This document shows, piece after piece, positions 25,189-34,230 of a stretch of 51,763 bases of DNA. Made by a program: the position numbers and the translations under genes. The number at the start of each line of letters is the position of its first letter. The stretch's first letter is position 1. Origin of the DNA: an uncultured Paraprevotella sp. (GTDB lineage: Bacteria > Bacteroidota > Bacteroidia > Bacteroidales > Bacteroidaceae); contig CALULT010000016.1 in NCBI GenBank assembly GCA_944321565.1, forward strand, positions 1 to 51,763. The letters run 5' to 3'. The notes below the pieces were generated by a model. That model was not told where the DNA came from, made no database searches, and worked only from the letters and a program-made list of their open reading frames with translations.

Positions 25189-27690
25189 ATGGCAAACAAA
25201 ACATTCCCCACCAACGGTGAAACGGAAGAACAAGAATCCAGTTTCAACTACCGCGAACTCATAGACAATGTCATCCTGCATTGGCAATGGTTCGTGGTTT
25301 CCATCATTGCATGCCTGTTTCTTGCTTTCCTATATTTAAGGTATAAGGCGCCCGTGTATTCCACATGGGCGAAAGTGCTAATCAAGGAAGAGGATCCGTA
25401 TAGCCGCAGCATGAGAGGCACCGGCCTGGCAGATTTCTCACAACTGGGACTGTTGAACAACAGCAACGGGTTCGACAACGAAATCGAGATATTGAACAGC
25501 AAAACGTTGGCCGAAAGGGCTGTCACGAATTTGAAACTCTACGTAAACTATAGCCTCAAGGGGAATATTCGCGACATGGAAATGTATAAAGAAACACCGG
25601 TACTGGCAGACATGTCGCCGGTGGACTTGGACACCCTTTCCATGCCGGTGTCGCTCGAAATCACCCCGATGGAAGACGGCACCTACCACATCGAAGGCGA
25701 AGCTTTAGAGGAAGAATTCGAAGCAGAAGCCAAGAGCCTGCCCATCCGCGTAAAGACCCTCTCCGGATGGGTCATGTTGCATCCGAATCCCAACAACACC
25801 GTTTTCGACACCCCTGTGCGCATCTACATCTACCGACCGTCATGGATGGCCAACGCATATATGTCAAGGACCACCATCGAGCCGACCAGCAAACTGACCA
25901 CCATGGCGCAAATCTCCATGACGGACACGCGCCGCGACCGGGCGGAAGACTATATGAACGAACTGATCCGCGTATATAATGAGGACGCCAACGAAGTAAA
26001 GAATGAAGTCTCACTCAAAACCGAAGCCTTCATCAACAAGCGCATCCAAATCATCGACGCGGAATTGGGGGACACCGACAGCCAATTGGAGTCATATAAG
26101 AAACAAAACCAATTGGTCAACCTCACGTCCGACGCGGAAGCGGCCTACAAAGGCATTGAGAACTACCAGGAAAAGCAAATCGAACTGCAAACCCAGATGC
26201 TGCTCGTCAAGTCGCTCAAAGAATATGTGGACAATCCGGCCAACTACATGGAAATCATCCCGGCCAACCTCGGCCTGACAGACAAAGGGCTAAATGACAT
26301 CATCGCGAAATACAACACGGAAGTCGTGGAACGCAAACGGTTGCTCAAGACAGCACCCGAAAGTTCGCCCGTAGTAGTGGCTGCCACCAATGCCATCGCA
26401 TCACTTTATCCCGGCATCCGCCACTCTTTGGCTTCCGTGTATGACAACCTGAGAGTGCAAAAGCGTAACATTGACGAACAGTATGACCTCTTCATAAGCA
26501 AACTTTCCAGTACGCCGACACAAGAACGGGTGCTCACCGACATGGAACGCCAACAAACGGTAAAGGCCACCCTTTATCAAATCTTGCTGCAAAAGCGTGA
26601 AGAAAACGCCATCTCGCTGGCTTCCACCGTGGACAAGGCACAAGTCATCGATGCCCCGGAAAGCACCATACGCCCCATTTCCCCCAAGAAAAAACTCATC
26701 GCCCTCATTGCCTTGGTGATGGGCGTGGGCATTCCCGTCGGGATAATTTATCTGCGCAACTTGCTGCGTTACCGCATCGAAGGACGCAACGACCTCGAGA
26801 AATTGACCGACATTCCTTTGTTGGGCGACATCTTTACGTCGAAGAAAGTGGAGGACGGCAAACGTGCTATCGTCGTGCAGGAAAACACCAACGACATCAT
26901 GGAAGAAGCATTCCGCAATGTGAGGGTGCAGTTGGGCTTCGTTATGAAGAAGTCCGAGAAAGTGCTGATTTGCACATCCATGATTCCCGGAGAAGGAAAG
27001 ACGTTCGTCTCCACCAACCTGGCCATGAGCATGGCATTGATGGGACGGAAAGTGTTGGTCGTGGGGCTTGACATCCGCAAACCGCGCCTGGCACGGCTGT
27101 TCGGGCTGCAAACAGGCAGCCAGGGCATCACGGCATACTTGGCAGGCGACGAAGCGTCCGATGACTTCCTGAAAGAACAAATCTTCCACTCCGGAATCCA
27201 TGACAACTTAGACGTGCTTCCGGCAGGATTGGTTCCTCCTAACCCGGGCGAACTGGTTTCTTCAGACCGCTTGGACGATGCGTTCGCGCGCTTGCGCAAA
27301 TGGTATGACATGATTATCGTGGACACCCCGCCAATCGGGGCGGTCAGCGACACCCTCCTTTTGGGACGAATCGCCGATGCGACTATAGTCATATGCCGTT
27401 GCGACTATTCGCTCAAACGAAACTTTGCCATCGTCAACCAAATCCACAATGAACAGAAGTTGCCGAAGATAAGCCTCGTGCTCAACGGCGTGGATTTGCA
27501 ACAACGCAAATATGGCTACTACTACGGTGTCGGGAAGTATGGCACATACGGTGGACATTATGGCTCGTATGGCACATACGGCTACGGACAATACGGCATA
27601 GACTCCAATGCGAACAAGAAGAAAAAACACGCATCGGCCACACCCCAAAAAGGACGTTTCATCCGCGAAGACCGCATTGAAGACAATTAA
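25189..27690 (+). CDS. Wzc-type polysaccharide co-polymerase and BY tyrosine kinase
   Basis: An 833-residue inner-membrane protein. First helix about 35-55, a large periplasmic region with Wzz domain and coiled coil (about 56-500), second helix about 505-522, then a cytosolic tyrosine kinase with Walker A PGEGKT (about 599-604), Walker A' GLDIRKPR (about 625-632) and Walker B IIVDTPPIG (about 708-716). The tail (about 771-803) has 11 tyrosines in Gly-rich repeats, the expected autophosphorylation cluster. It controls chain length and export of surface polysaccharide. Divergent from the initiating transferase gene; no Wza or Wzy is in the window. Confidence 0.93.
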   Translation: MANKTFPTNGETEEQESSFNYRELIDNVILHWQWFVVSIIACLFLAFLYLRYKAPVYSTWAKVLIKEEDPYSRSMRGTGLADFSQLGLLNNSNGFDNEIEILNSKTLAERAVTNLKLYVNYSLKGNIRDMEMYKETPVLADMSPVDLDTLSMPVSLEITPMEDGTYHIEGEALEEEFEAEAKSLPIRVKTLSGWVMLHPNPNNTVFDTPVRIYIYRPSWMANAYMSRTTIEPTSKLTTMAQISMTDTRRDRAEDYMNELIRVYNEDANEVKNEVSLKTEAFINKRIQIIDAELGDTDSQLESYKKQNQLVNLTSDAEAAYKGIENYQEKQIELQTQMLLVKSLKEYVDNPANYMEIIPANLGLTDKGLNDIIAKYNTEVVERKRLLKTAPESSPVVVAATNAIASLYPGIRHSLASVYDNLRVQKRNIDEQYDLFISKLSSTPTQERVLTDMERQQTVKATLYQILLQKREENAISLASTVDKAQVIDAPESTIRPISPKKKLIALIALVMGVGIPVGIIYLRNLLRYRIEGRNDLEKLTDIPLLGDIFTSKKVEDGKRAIVVQENTNDIMEEAFRNVRVQLGFVMKKSEKVLICTSMIPGEGKTFVSTNLAMSMALMGRKVLVVGLDIRKPRLARLFGLQTGSQGITAYLAGDEASDDFLKEQIFHSGIHDNLDVLPAGLVPPNPGELVSSDRLDDAFARLRKWYDMIIVDTPPIGAVSDTLLLGRIADATIVICRCDYSLKRNFAIVNQIHNEQKLPKISLVLNGVDLQQRKYGYYYGVGKYGTYGGHYGSYGTYGYGQYGIDSNANKKKKHASATPQKGRFIREDRIEDN

Positions 27691-27711
27691 TCATTGAATA
27701 ATCACCTAAGC

Positions 27712-27746
27712 ATCGCCCCCGCACGTTTCCCCGTGACGGGGGCGAT
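27712..27746 (+). terminator. Terminator hairpin after the Wzc-type gene
   Basis: Arms ATCGCCCCCG (27712-27721) and CGGGGGCGAT (27737-27746) with an inner CACG/CGTG pairing, 21 nt after the stop codon. No U-tract follows. Confidence 0.6.
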
Positions 27747-27814
27747 TGGCTAACGACCCACTATAAAAACACACTAGTAAGCCCGCATTGCTGCTACCTC
27801 CCCTATGAAAAAAA

Positions 27815-27947
27815 TTTCAGAGCCTGAAACACCCAGTTTCAGAGCCTGAAACACCCAGTTTCAGAGCCTGAAACACCCAGTTTCAGAGCCTGAAACACCC
27901 AGTTTCAAGGCCTGGAACACCCAGTTTCAAACGTCTGGAACACCCAA
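27815..27947. repeat. Six tandem 22-bp palindromic repeats
   Basis: Four identical units TTTCAGAGCCTGAAACACCCAG (27815-27902), a fifth with three changes (27903-27924) and a diverged sixth (27925-27947). Each unit holds the dyad TTTCAG-AGC-CTGAAA. The stretch 27691-28320 between the Wzc-type gene and the 56-residue peptide gene has no gene: it contains the terminator at 27712, this array, and then A-rich sequence in which nothing else is recognised up to the promoter at 28261. Confidence 0.9.
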
Positions 27948-28260
27948 ACTGCAAAAAAACGACAAAAGAAAGCAGAAATACAGGCAGCCACACAAATTAC
28001 AATCTGTCATATCTGCAACTCCTTCCACTTCCGATTCTGCCAACAAAGCCCCCAAGCATCATATATGCGCACACAACAGCCACACCTAAAAGGTTTTATA
28101 AGGAATAAGGGAACTAACAAAAAACGCGAATCCGCAATTCAAAAGGCGCGCACACATATAATCCCACTACCAAATGGCAACTCAAACGCGCAAACCACAA
28201 AAAAAACAGAAAATGATATGAAAACTATTTAATAAACCCACCGTATTGCGATATAATATA

Positions 28261-28268
28261 TATATTTG
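28261..28268 (+). promoter_or_regulatory. -7 box of the peptide/lipoprotein operon
   Basis: TATATTTG on the plus strand, 52 nt before the ATG at 28321. It rules out a start at 28246. No convincing -33 box. Confidence 0.5.
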
Positions 28269-28320
28269 CAACGAATACAAATGTGTGATACAACTATTTT
28301 ATTTCAAAAAAGACCTGATT

Positions 28321-28491
28321 ATGAAGAAGCTAAAAAACGAAAAAGGTAAAAAGAAGTACGTAATTCCTCAAGTAAGAGTAACTCAAATGGACACGGTGCG
28401 ATTCTTCGCTTCGTCCGGAAAAGCCCCTAATGACTTCGAAGACGGAGGCTATTATGGCCGGGGAAGCATGCCAACAAACATTTGGGATTAA
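28321..28491 (+). CDS. 56-residue peptide upstream of two surface lipoproteins
   Basis: Starts MKKLKNEKGKKKYVIPQVRV: a very basic head, then a YVIPQVRVTQMD segment seen, from memory, in many small Bacteroidetes proteins of unknown role, then a Gly/Asn/Asp/Tyr-rich end (FASSG, EDGGYYGRGSMP). It has no signal peptide or membrane helix. The start at 28321 is preferred over 28246 because of the TATATTTG box at 28261. It lies 45 bp before the metzincin lipoprotein gene and should be co-transcribed with it. It could be a precursor of a secreted or modified peptide, or a small regulator; the sequence does not decide. Confidence 0.6.
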   Translation: MKKLKNEKGKKKYVIPQVRVTQMDTVRFFASSGKAPNDFEDGGYYGRGSMPTNIWD

Positions 28492-28536
28492 AGTCCCACA
28501 TAGCCAAACAATTATTCACTTTACACACACAATCAA

Positions 28537-30870
28537 ATGAAAAAAATAGGAAAAATCATACCTCTCTTGCTGCTGGCCGGACTGGCTGGATGCCAAGAAG
28601 AGCTGGACGAACTGCAACCGGCACCCCAGGAAAAGCCCGCCGGACTGCTATTCAAGGGCACCATGCCCGGCACATCGCCCAAAAACCGGGCTTACGTGGA
28701 CGAATCAGGCGGTTTCTTTTGGAACGCGGCAGACACCGTATATGTCATTGACAGCTTCTACAACAGCTACGGTGCCATGTTCACGGCCAATTTCAGTGCC
28801 TCGCCCGAATCGGAAGGACAAAAAACAGCAGTGTTCCAATACGACATGGCGAACGCTGACCCGAATGACATGAACATCTTCCTGATAGACTACCTGCTGC
28901 ACACGGCAAAGGACTACAGCGCATTCTATCCAACGCCGCACCACCGGGGAGACGATGCCAAACTTGGAGGATACTACGAATACAGAATCCCTTCAACCCA
29001 AATACAGGAAGGCACCACAAGCCGCCACCTGGGCCGCTACATGCTGATGACCTCGGGGCGGGTGGACATCCCCCGGGACGGAACGGGAGAAGGCGGGCTG
29101 ACGCAAGATGGCGGATTCGTGAGACTGCCCGACTTCAGCCTGACCCACCGCACCAGCCTGGTCAAATTCAGGGTGTTAAATCGCCAGTTGAACCCCATCG
29201 AAGTGAAGCGCATCCGTATCAACGCACGGAAAAAAGACGGCAGCACGGCTTACTTCCTGCCTTCATGTGCCTATTACGTGGCCCGCGATAGCGTGGATTT
29301 ACGCTCACAAGGAGCATACGGCACACTGACAGTAGAACTACAAGACAAAGGCACCGCACATTGCACCGTTCCGGGACAGGGCATCCTTTCGGCCTATGCC
29401 GCCTTGTTGCCAAACACCACCGAAGGCGTGGAGTTCACCTTCGAAGTGGAAACCACGGACGCCCTGTACAAGACTTTGGCGTTCCCTGGCGACCAAATCC
29501 GCAACCGACGCTTCGAAGCCGGCACCTACTACACCTTCGAACTGTTGGTGGACCACGGTCTCAACGTGCAAGGCTGGGAAGAAGACCGGCTGGACAACAT
29601 CCAATTCGGCCAAGACGCTTTTTCAGTAAGCCCCGCCGCCCCCGTACTGCCACTGGAAGGCGGGCAAACCACCTTGCAGGTGTCTTCCACCCACAGCGGG
29701 GGCTGGACACTCGCCGAATGCCCGTCGTGGCTGGAAGTCGATGCCACGTCGGCACCGCAAGGCACCACCCACATCCGGCTCTCGGCCCCGGCCACCATGG
29801 CCGAGCGGAGCGGCACACTCTGCTTCGCCTCCGGCAACCTTCGGAAATGGCTCACCGTGCGCCAAACAGCCGTGACCATCACGGCTGACGATGCCCTCCA
29901 CATCGCGGCCGACGAAATCAATGCCCCGCAAGTGTTGCGCATCCTGCAAGACAATGAGCCGGCATCGGTGTATTGCGACCCCAACCAGCGCAGCTTCAAC
30001 ACCTCGGAACCGTTGCAAGTGAACGTGGAGGAAGGGAAGCTGCACCTCCGCTTCTACTCGCCGCGCAAACTGGAAAACGTGGAAATCTGGGCCAAGATGC
30101 CCGACCTTTCAGAAGAAGAGTTCCTGCTGGCACGGTTCGAGGAAGTGCCGCCGTTCATCGACTTCTACAAGGAGCTGCCTTTCCTCACCCGTGATTGCAC
30201 CTTCAAGACCCTCTCGGGCAAATCGGTGACCATCCGCCGGAATCCGTACTTCCCCGACGGAATGCTCTCGCTCCGCGCCGCGTCCTACTGCGACTACTGG
30301 CGCAAGCTGCAACAAATCAAACACGGATGGACCATTTCCTTCAGCCTTTATGGCGGCGACCCCACCAAACCCGACGGCGGCCCCAGCCCGAACTGGATAG
30401 GCATACGCCCCGTGCACTGCCGCGAAGCGGTGGCCTTGTTCCTGAACATCGGTTACCTCACCGACATGAAGGAACACGAAGCCCTCATCCGAGCCAACGA
30501 GCACCTGCTCTACGGGAACGGCGGCACGGGAGACCCTGTGACGGCCGACCGTGTGCTGTCGCAAATGAAAGCCGCACACAACCTCAAGGTGGGACTGGTA
30601 TCACCCAAGCATGCAGCCGGACTGGGTGGCCCCGGAGTGTTCGGGCTCGACCAAATGCGCTGGCTGAACTACAACACCGAATGGGGAGCCGCCACCGTCA
30701 TGTTCCATGAGTTGGGACACGTGCTGGGCTACAACCACACCAGCAGCTTCACCAACGGGCCGTGGGCGCATCAACTGATGAGCAACTTCTACCTGGAACA
30801 CCTGCCGGAGTTCCCGATCGACTCTCCCGACTATCTAGACAGCAAAAACAATCCTAACCTGTATAAATAA
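28537..30870 (+). CDS. Surface lipoprotein: fimbrillin-like, BACON-like and metzincin protease regions
   Basis: A 777-residue protein. Lipobox LAGC (Cys 19) followed by acidic QEELDE suits surface lipoproteins of Bacteroidetes. Residues about 35-355 read as a fimbrillin/Mfa-like beta domain. Residues about 361-446 are a BACON-like module (FSVSPAAPVLPLEGGQ..., GWTLAECPSWLEV..., LTVRQ). After a linker region the C-terminal part carries HELGHVLGYNH at 724-734, the HExxHxxGxxH zinc site of metzincins, with Met 748 (HQLMS) as a possible Met-turn. It probably cleaves a protein or glycoprotein outside the cell. Upstream of a gene of parallel design, 9 bp away. Confidence 0.8.
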   Translation: MKKIGKIIPLLLLAGLAGCQEELDELQPAPQEKPAGLLFKGTMPGTSPKNRAYVDESGGFFWNAADTVYVIDSFYNSYGAMFTANFSASPESEGQKTAVFQYDMANADPNDMNIFLIDYLLHTAKDYSAFYPTPHHRGDDAKLGGYYEYRIPSTQIQEGTTSRHLGRYMLMTSGRVDIPRDGTGEGGLTQDGGFVRLPDFSLTHRTSLVKFRVLNRQLNPIEVKRIRINARKKDGSTAYFLPSCAYYVARDSVDLRSQGAYGTLTVELQDKGTAHCTVPGQGILSAYAALLPNTTEGVEFTFEVETTDALYKTLAFPGDQIRNRRFEAGTYYTFELLVDHGLNVQGWEEDRLDNIQFGQDAFSVSPAAPVLPLEGGQTTLQVSSTHSGGWTLAECPSWLEVDATSAPQGTTHIRLSAPATMAERSGTLCFASGNLRKWLTVRQTAVTITADDALHIAADEINAPQVLRILQDNEPASVYCDPNQRSFNTSEPLQVNVEEGKLHLRFYSPRKLENVEIWAKMPDLSEEEFLLARFEEVPPFIDFYKELPFLTRDCTFKTLSGKSVTIRRNPYFPDGMLSLRAASYCDYWRKLQQIKHGWTISFSLYGGDPTKPDGGPSPNWIGIRPVHCREAVALFLNIGYLTDMKEHEALIRANEHLLYGNGGTGDPVTADRVLSQMKAAHNLKVGLVSPKHAAGLGGPGVFGLDQMRWLNYNTEWGAATVMFHELGHVLGYNHTSSFTNGPWAHQLMSNFYLEHLPEFPIDSPDYLDSKNNPNLYK

Positions 30871-30879
30871 GAAGAGAAT

Positions 30880-33354
30880 ATGAACATACAACACATCTAT
30901 CACAGATACCTGGCACCGCTGTGCCTGACGGCCGGCCTGCTTCTCCTTGCAGCCTGCCAGGCCGACGACATGCCGGCACCAACTTTCACAGAAGGAAATG
31001 CCGTCACCTTCGAACTGGACATCCCACAGGCCGAGACCGCCACGCCACAGAGCCGCGCCACGGCAGTGACTCGGGCAAATGCCATTCAAACATTAGACGT
31101 GCTGGCCTTTGACACCAATGGCAACTTCCGCCACCACTATCCCGCCGGCGAACTATACACCATCGACGGGGGCGGGAAATGGCTCTACCGGCTTCCCTTA
31201 ACCCAATCCGAAGCACAAGGGCTGCGTTTCGTCTTTTTCGCCAACCTGCAGGACGAAGTGGCACAAGCTTTGCAAGAAGGACGCATCGGGCAAAAAGACG
31301 ACTTGTACCGGGAGGTTGCCTTCCAAAACACGGACTGGGCAAGAAATACCGCACCATACCCCATGTGGGGCGAAACACCGGAAGCCTATGACTGTTCCGC
31401 GGCCGGCCAATCGCTGAACCGCGTGTCAATGCTCCGCGCCGTATCGACCATCGACGTGGTGCTGAACGGAAATGCCACGGAAGCCTTCGGACTGCCCAAT
31501 TTCAAGCTGGCTTGCGTAAAGGTGTGCGACGTGCCACTCAAAGGCTATGCCGCCCCTGCCCCCGGACATTTCGAATGGGTCAAAAGACAAACAAACGCAC
31601 AAGTGCGCAACGAATATGTAGTGAAGACAGCCACCGTGGTGGCGGACAGCGAACTGATGTCGTTCCAAACAGAAGGCACGGCGGCAACCAACGCCATACG
31701 GGGCAAAATCATCGTGCCGGAATCGGACGCTGACGGCACATGGCACACCACGTTCCTCGTCGGCGGATACTACGGACAGGAAAACCGGATCTCATGGTAC
31801 CGGGTGAACTTTTCCGAACAAGACGAGGCGACAGGGCTGCTGCGAGCGGCCGACCTGTTACGCAACAAGCATTACATCCTGAACATCACCCGGGTGACCC
31901 AAGCGGGATATGACACGCCCGAGGACGCCTACGCCCACCAAACGGAAAACATCCACGCCACATTGGAATTGCGCCCGGATGCCGGGGATCTGAACCATGT
32001 GGCGTATAACACGGAGGACTATCTGGCCACAGACAAGGCGGAACTGCACGTGGCCGCAGGGAAGAGCGACCAGTTGCAGGTGCTGACCTCGTTCGACGAA
32101 GGATGGATGCTGACGGGCATGCCCGAATGGCTGGAAGTGTCGGCCACACAAGGCGCACCGGGCATCCAATCCGCCCTCACCTTCAGCCTGAAAGACGGCC
32201 ATGCGACAGAAGACGAAGAGGCCGCCACAGTGCGGCTACGTGCCGGTAGCCTGGAACTGTCCGTGAAAGTCATGCCCGGCGAGAACGGGGTGATTGAATA
32301 CGAAACACCATACGTCAAGGAGGTGCTGCAAGCCGCCGACTTCGGATTTCCCGACGGCGGATTCGTGCCGGGCGGCGGAATGGCCTTCCTGCAGGGGCGC
32401 TACCTGATTGCAGCCAACAACCATGCCGGACAGGCCGGAGAATCTGCACCCGCTTCGCCCTGCATACTGATTTACGACATGACGCAGAAACAAGTCGTGG
32501 CAACCATCTCGGAATGGACTTCCGGCGGACAAGCCCTGGATTTCCGCGGTACGGACGACAAACCGGACTACATCGACGACGTGGCCGTGGACGAAGCCCG
32601 GCACCGCCTCTACGTGGTGCGCCGCCAGTCGTGTGTCGAGGTATTCGACATTTCGAACCCGGCACAACCCACATACGTCACCCGCATCGGGAAATGGGGC
32701 GAGGCCGCAGCCTACACGCAGAACCGCCTGAGCGGAAGCGGCGCGGTGCTTGCCACGGAACACTACTTGCTGGTGCGCGACGACATGAGCCTGGACACCT
32801 ATTTATATAAAGACCTCACAGCGGAAAACTTCCAGGAAGTCACTTGCGTGACCCGCGACAACCAAAAGATGACCCACTCCGGCCACCAACCGGCACAGTG
32901 GGCCGTGGATCCTGTGGATGGCAACATCTACCTGACGGCCTACGACAACAACTTCCGTGGCATCTACGGCATCGACCCGTCTCGTGCAGACGACTATGTG
33001 GCCAAAGGGCAATACTGGAAACAACAGGACCTGCGCGACCGCGCCCTTCCCTTGGACTACCAGCCCACAGGCCTGCTCGTAACCTCCCGCAAAGTATATG
33101 TCACCCACCAAGACGGTTCGCTGGACGTGTTCAGCCGGAGAGTACTGGCAGAAGCTCCCGCCGCGACCCGCCGCACCGTGCCGGAAAAGGCGGAAACCAC
33201 CGTCAACCTGCGCACCACGACAGGCCGGCATGGGAAACTGCAGAAAATCTATCAAGACCCGAACGACACGGAAAGCTTTTGGAGCATCGACCTCACGAAC
33301 CATACCCTCGTGCGGCTGAACATGTACCGCACCAGCGTGGAAATACGTCCATAA
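30880..33354 (+). CDS. Surface lipoprotein: fimbrillin-like, BACON-like and propeller-like regions
   Basis: An 824-residue protein. Lipobox LAAC (Cys 26) is followed by QADD, which fits the Q-A-(D/E)2 surface-export signal described in Bacteroidetes. A Mfa/fimbrillin-like region (about 40-350: FELDIPQAET, RANAIQTLDVLAFD, MLRAVSTIDVVL) leads to a BACON-like region (about 380-465: GWMLTGMPEWLEVSA). The rest (about 475-824) has repeated beta-blade-like segments (ILIYDMTQKQVVATI, RLYVVRRQSCVEVFDISNP, GNIYLTAYDNNFRGIYGID, KVYVTHQDGSLDVFS), suggesting a beta propeller for binding. It follows the metzincin gene by 9 bp; the two probably act together at the surface. Confidence 0.75.
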   Translation: MNIQHIYHRYLAPLCLTAGLLLLAACQADDMPAPTFTEGNAVTFELDIPQAETATPQSRATAVTRANAIQTLDVLAFDTNGNFRHHYPAGELYTIDGGGKWLYRLPLTQSEAQGLRFVFFANLQDEVAQALQEGRIGQKDDLYREVAFQNTDWARNTAPYPMWGETPEAYDCSAAGQSLNRVSMLRAVSTIDVVLNGNATEAFGLPNFKLACVKVCDVPLKGYAAPAPGHFEWVKRQTNAQVRNEYVVKTATVVADSELMSFQTEGTAATNAIRGKIIVPESDADGTWHTTFLVGGYYGQENRISWYRVNFSEQDEATGLLRAADLLRNKHYILNITRVTQAGYDTPEDAYAHQTENIHATLELRPDAGDLNHVAYNTEDYLATDKAELHVAAGKSDQLQVLTSFDEGWMLTGMPEWLEVSATQGAPGIQSALTFSLKDGHATEDEEAATVRLRAGSLELSVKVMPGENGVIEYETPYVKEVLQAADFGFPDGGFVPGGGMAFLQGRYLIAANNHAGQAGESAPASPCILIYDMTQKQVVATISEWTSGGQALDFRGTDDKPDYIDDVAVDEARHRLYVVRRQSCVEVFDISNPAQPTYVTRIGKWGEAAAYTQNRLSGSGAVLATEHYLLVRDDMSLDTYLYKDLTAENFQEVTCVTRDNQKMTHSGHQPAQWAVDPVDGNIYLTAYDNNFRGIYGIDPSRADDYVAKGQYWKQQDLRDRALPLDYQPTGLLVTSRKVYVTHQDGSLDVFSRRVLAEAPAATRRTVPEKAETTVNLRTTTGRHGKLQKIYQDPNDTESFWSIDLTNHTLVRLNMYRTSVEIRP

Positions 33355-33361
33355 AATGAAA

Positions 33362-33397
33362 GCAAGCAAGGGGGGATTGACGTCCCCCCTTGTTTGC
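33362..33397 (+). terminator. Terminator hairpin after the lipoprotein operon
   Basis: 15-nt arms at 33362-33376 and 33383-33397 (one G-U pair) with a 6-nt loop, 7 nt after the stop codon. T-rich bases lie inside the second arm rather than after it. It may also serve the convergent metallo-hydrolase gene. Confidence 0.75.
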
Positions 33398-33468
33398 ATA
33401 CACTGTGCCGGATTAAGCTCATTCAATCCATTTGCAAGAAAATCCACTTGCCTATCCGTTACAAACAA

Positions 33469-34227
33469 TTATAGGCATATTTCCAACCCGTCGTAAGCCA
33501 AAAATACGCCTTCCGGAAGATAAGTCTCCTCCACGGCATGCAAGTCTATGTGATGGCTCATGTGCACCAAATACGTGCGGGGCACTTCGAGACGGCGCGA
33601 GAACGCGCAGGCGTCTTCTATCGTCTGATGTGAAAAATGAGGCTCATGGCGCAACCCGTTCACGACCAGCACATCCAACCCACACAAATATTCCAATTCC
33701 GTGTCGGCAATAGTCTTCATGTCCGTGATATAAGCCATGTTGCCCACCCGGAAACCCAAAATGGGCAATCGCGCATGCATAACTTCCACAGGAGTGACGC
33801 GGACATCCCCCACAGTGAAAGCCTCATGCGGACGCGCGGCATGCAGCTGCAGCATGGGCACACCGGGATACTTATGCTCCACAAAACAATAAGGCAGGCT
33901 TTGGCGCAACTGGTCGCCCGTGCGTGGCGAGGCATAAAGGTCCACATCGCCAAACAACCCAAAAGGCCTCAGGTCGTCTATCCCGCCCACATGGTCGTAA
34001 TGCTCATGGGTGAGCAGCACCGCATCAATGCGCCGGAAGTCATGGAGCAATATCTGTTGCCGGAAGTCCGGGCCACAATCCAGCAAAATCCTCGCCCGCC
34101 CCGTTTCCACCAACAAGGACGTGCGCAAACGCTTGTCGCGCGGATCCGTGCTGCGGCACACTTTGCACTTGCAACCGATTTGCGGCACCCCCGTGCTCGT
34201 CCCCGTGCCCAAAAATGTGATTTTCAT
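33469..34227 (-). CDS. Metallo-beta-lactamase-fold hydrolase (PhnP-like)
   Basis: A 252-residue MBL-fold enzyme. It begins KITFLGTGTSTGVPQIGCKCKVC, with Cys residues near 19-24 as in PhnP-like phosphodiesterases that carry an extra zinc, and has the active-site motif THEHYDHVGG (about 74-83). Further His residues (MHARLP, HMSHHID) complete the site. Likely a cyclic-nucleotide or cyclic-phosphate phosphodiesterase. It follows murB by 3 bp in the DUF4348-murB-MBL operon. Confidence 0.85.
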   Translation of the reverse strand: MKITFLGTGTSTGVPQIGCKCKVCRSTDPRDKRLRTSLLVETGRARILLDCGPDFRQQILLHDFRRIDAVLLTHEHYDHVGGIDDLRPFGLFGDVDLYASPRTGDQLRQSLPYCFVEHKYPGVPMLQLHAARPHEAFTVGDVRVTPVEVMHARLPILGFRVGNMAYITDMKTIADTELEYLCGLDVLVVNGLRHEPHFSHQTIEDACAFSRRLEVPRTYLVHMSHHIDLHAVEETYLPEGVFLAYDGLEICL

Positions 34228-34230
34228 TCC

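Noticed and set aside
22687-27690. Complete capsule or exopolysaccharide locus
   Set aside because: Only rfbA, the initiating transferase and the Wzc-type kinase are present; no flippase, polymerase, Wza or further glycosyltransferases are seen.
27815-27947. CRISPR array
   Set aside because: Units of 22 bp are contiguous with no spacers, the unit itself is a short dyad, and no cas gene is near.
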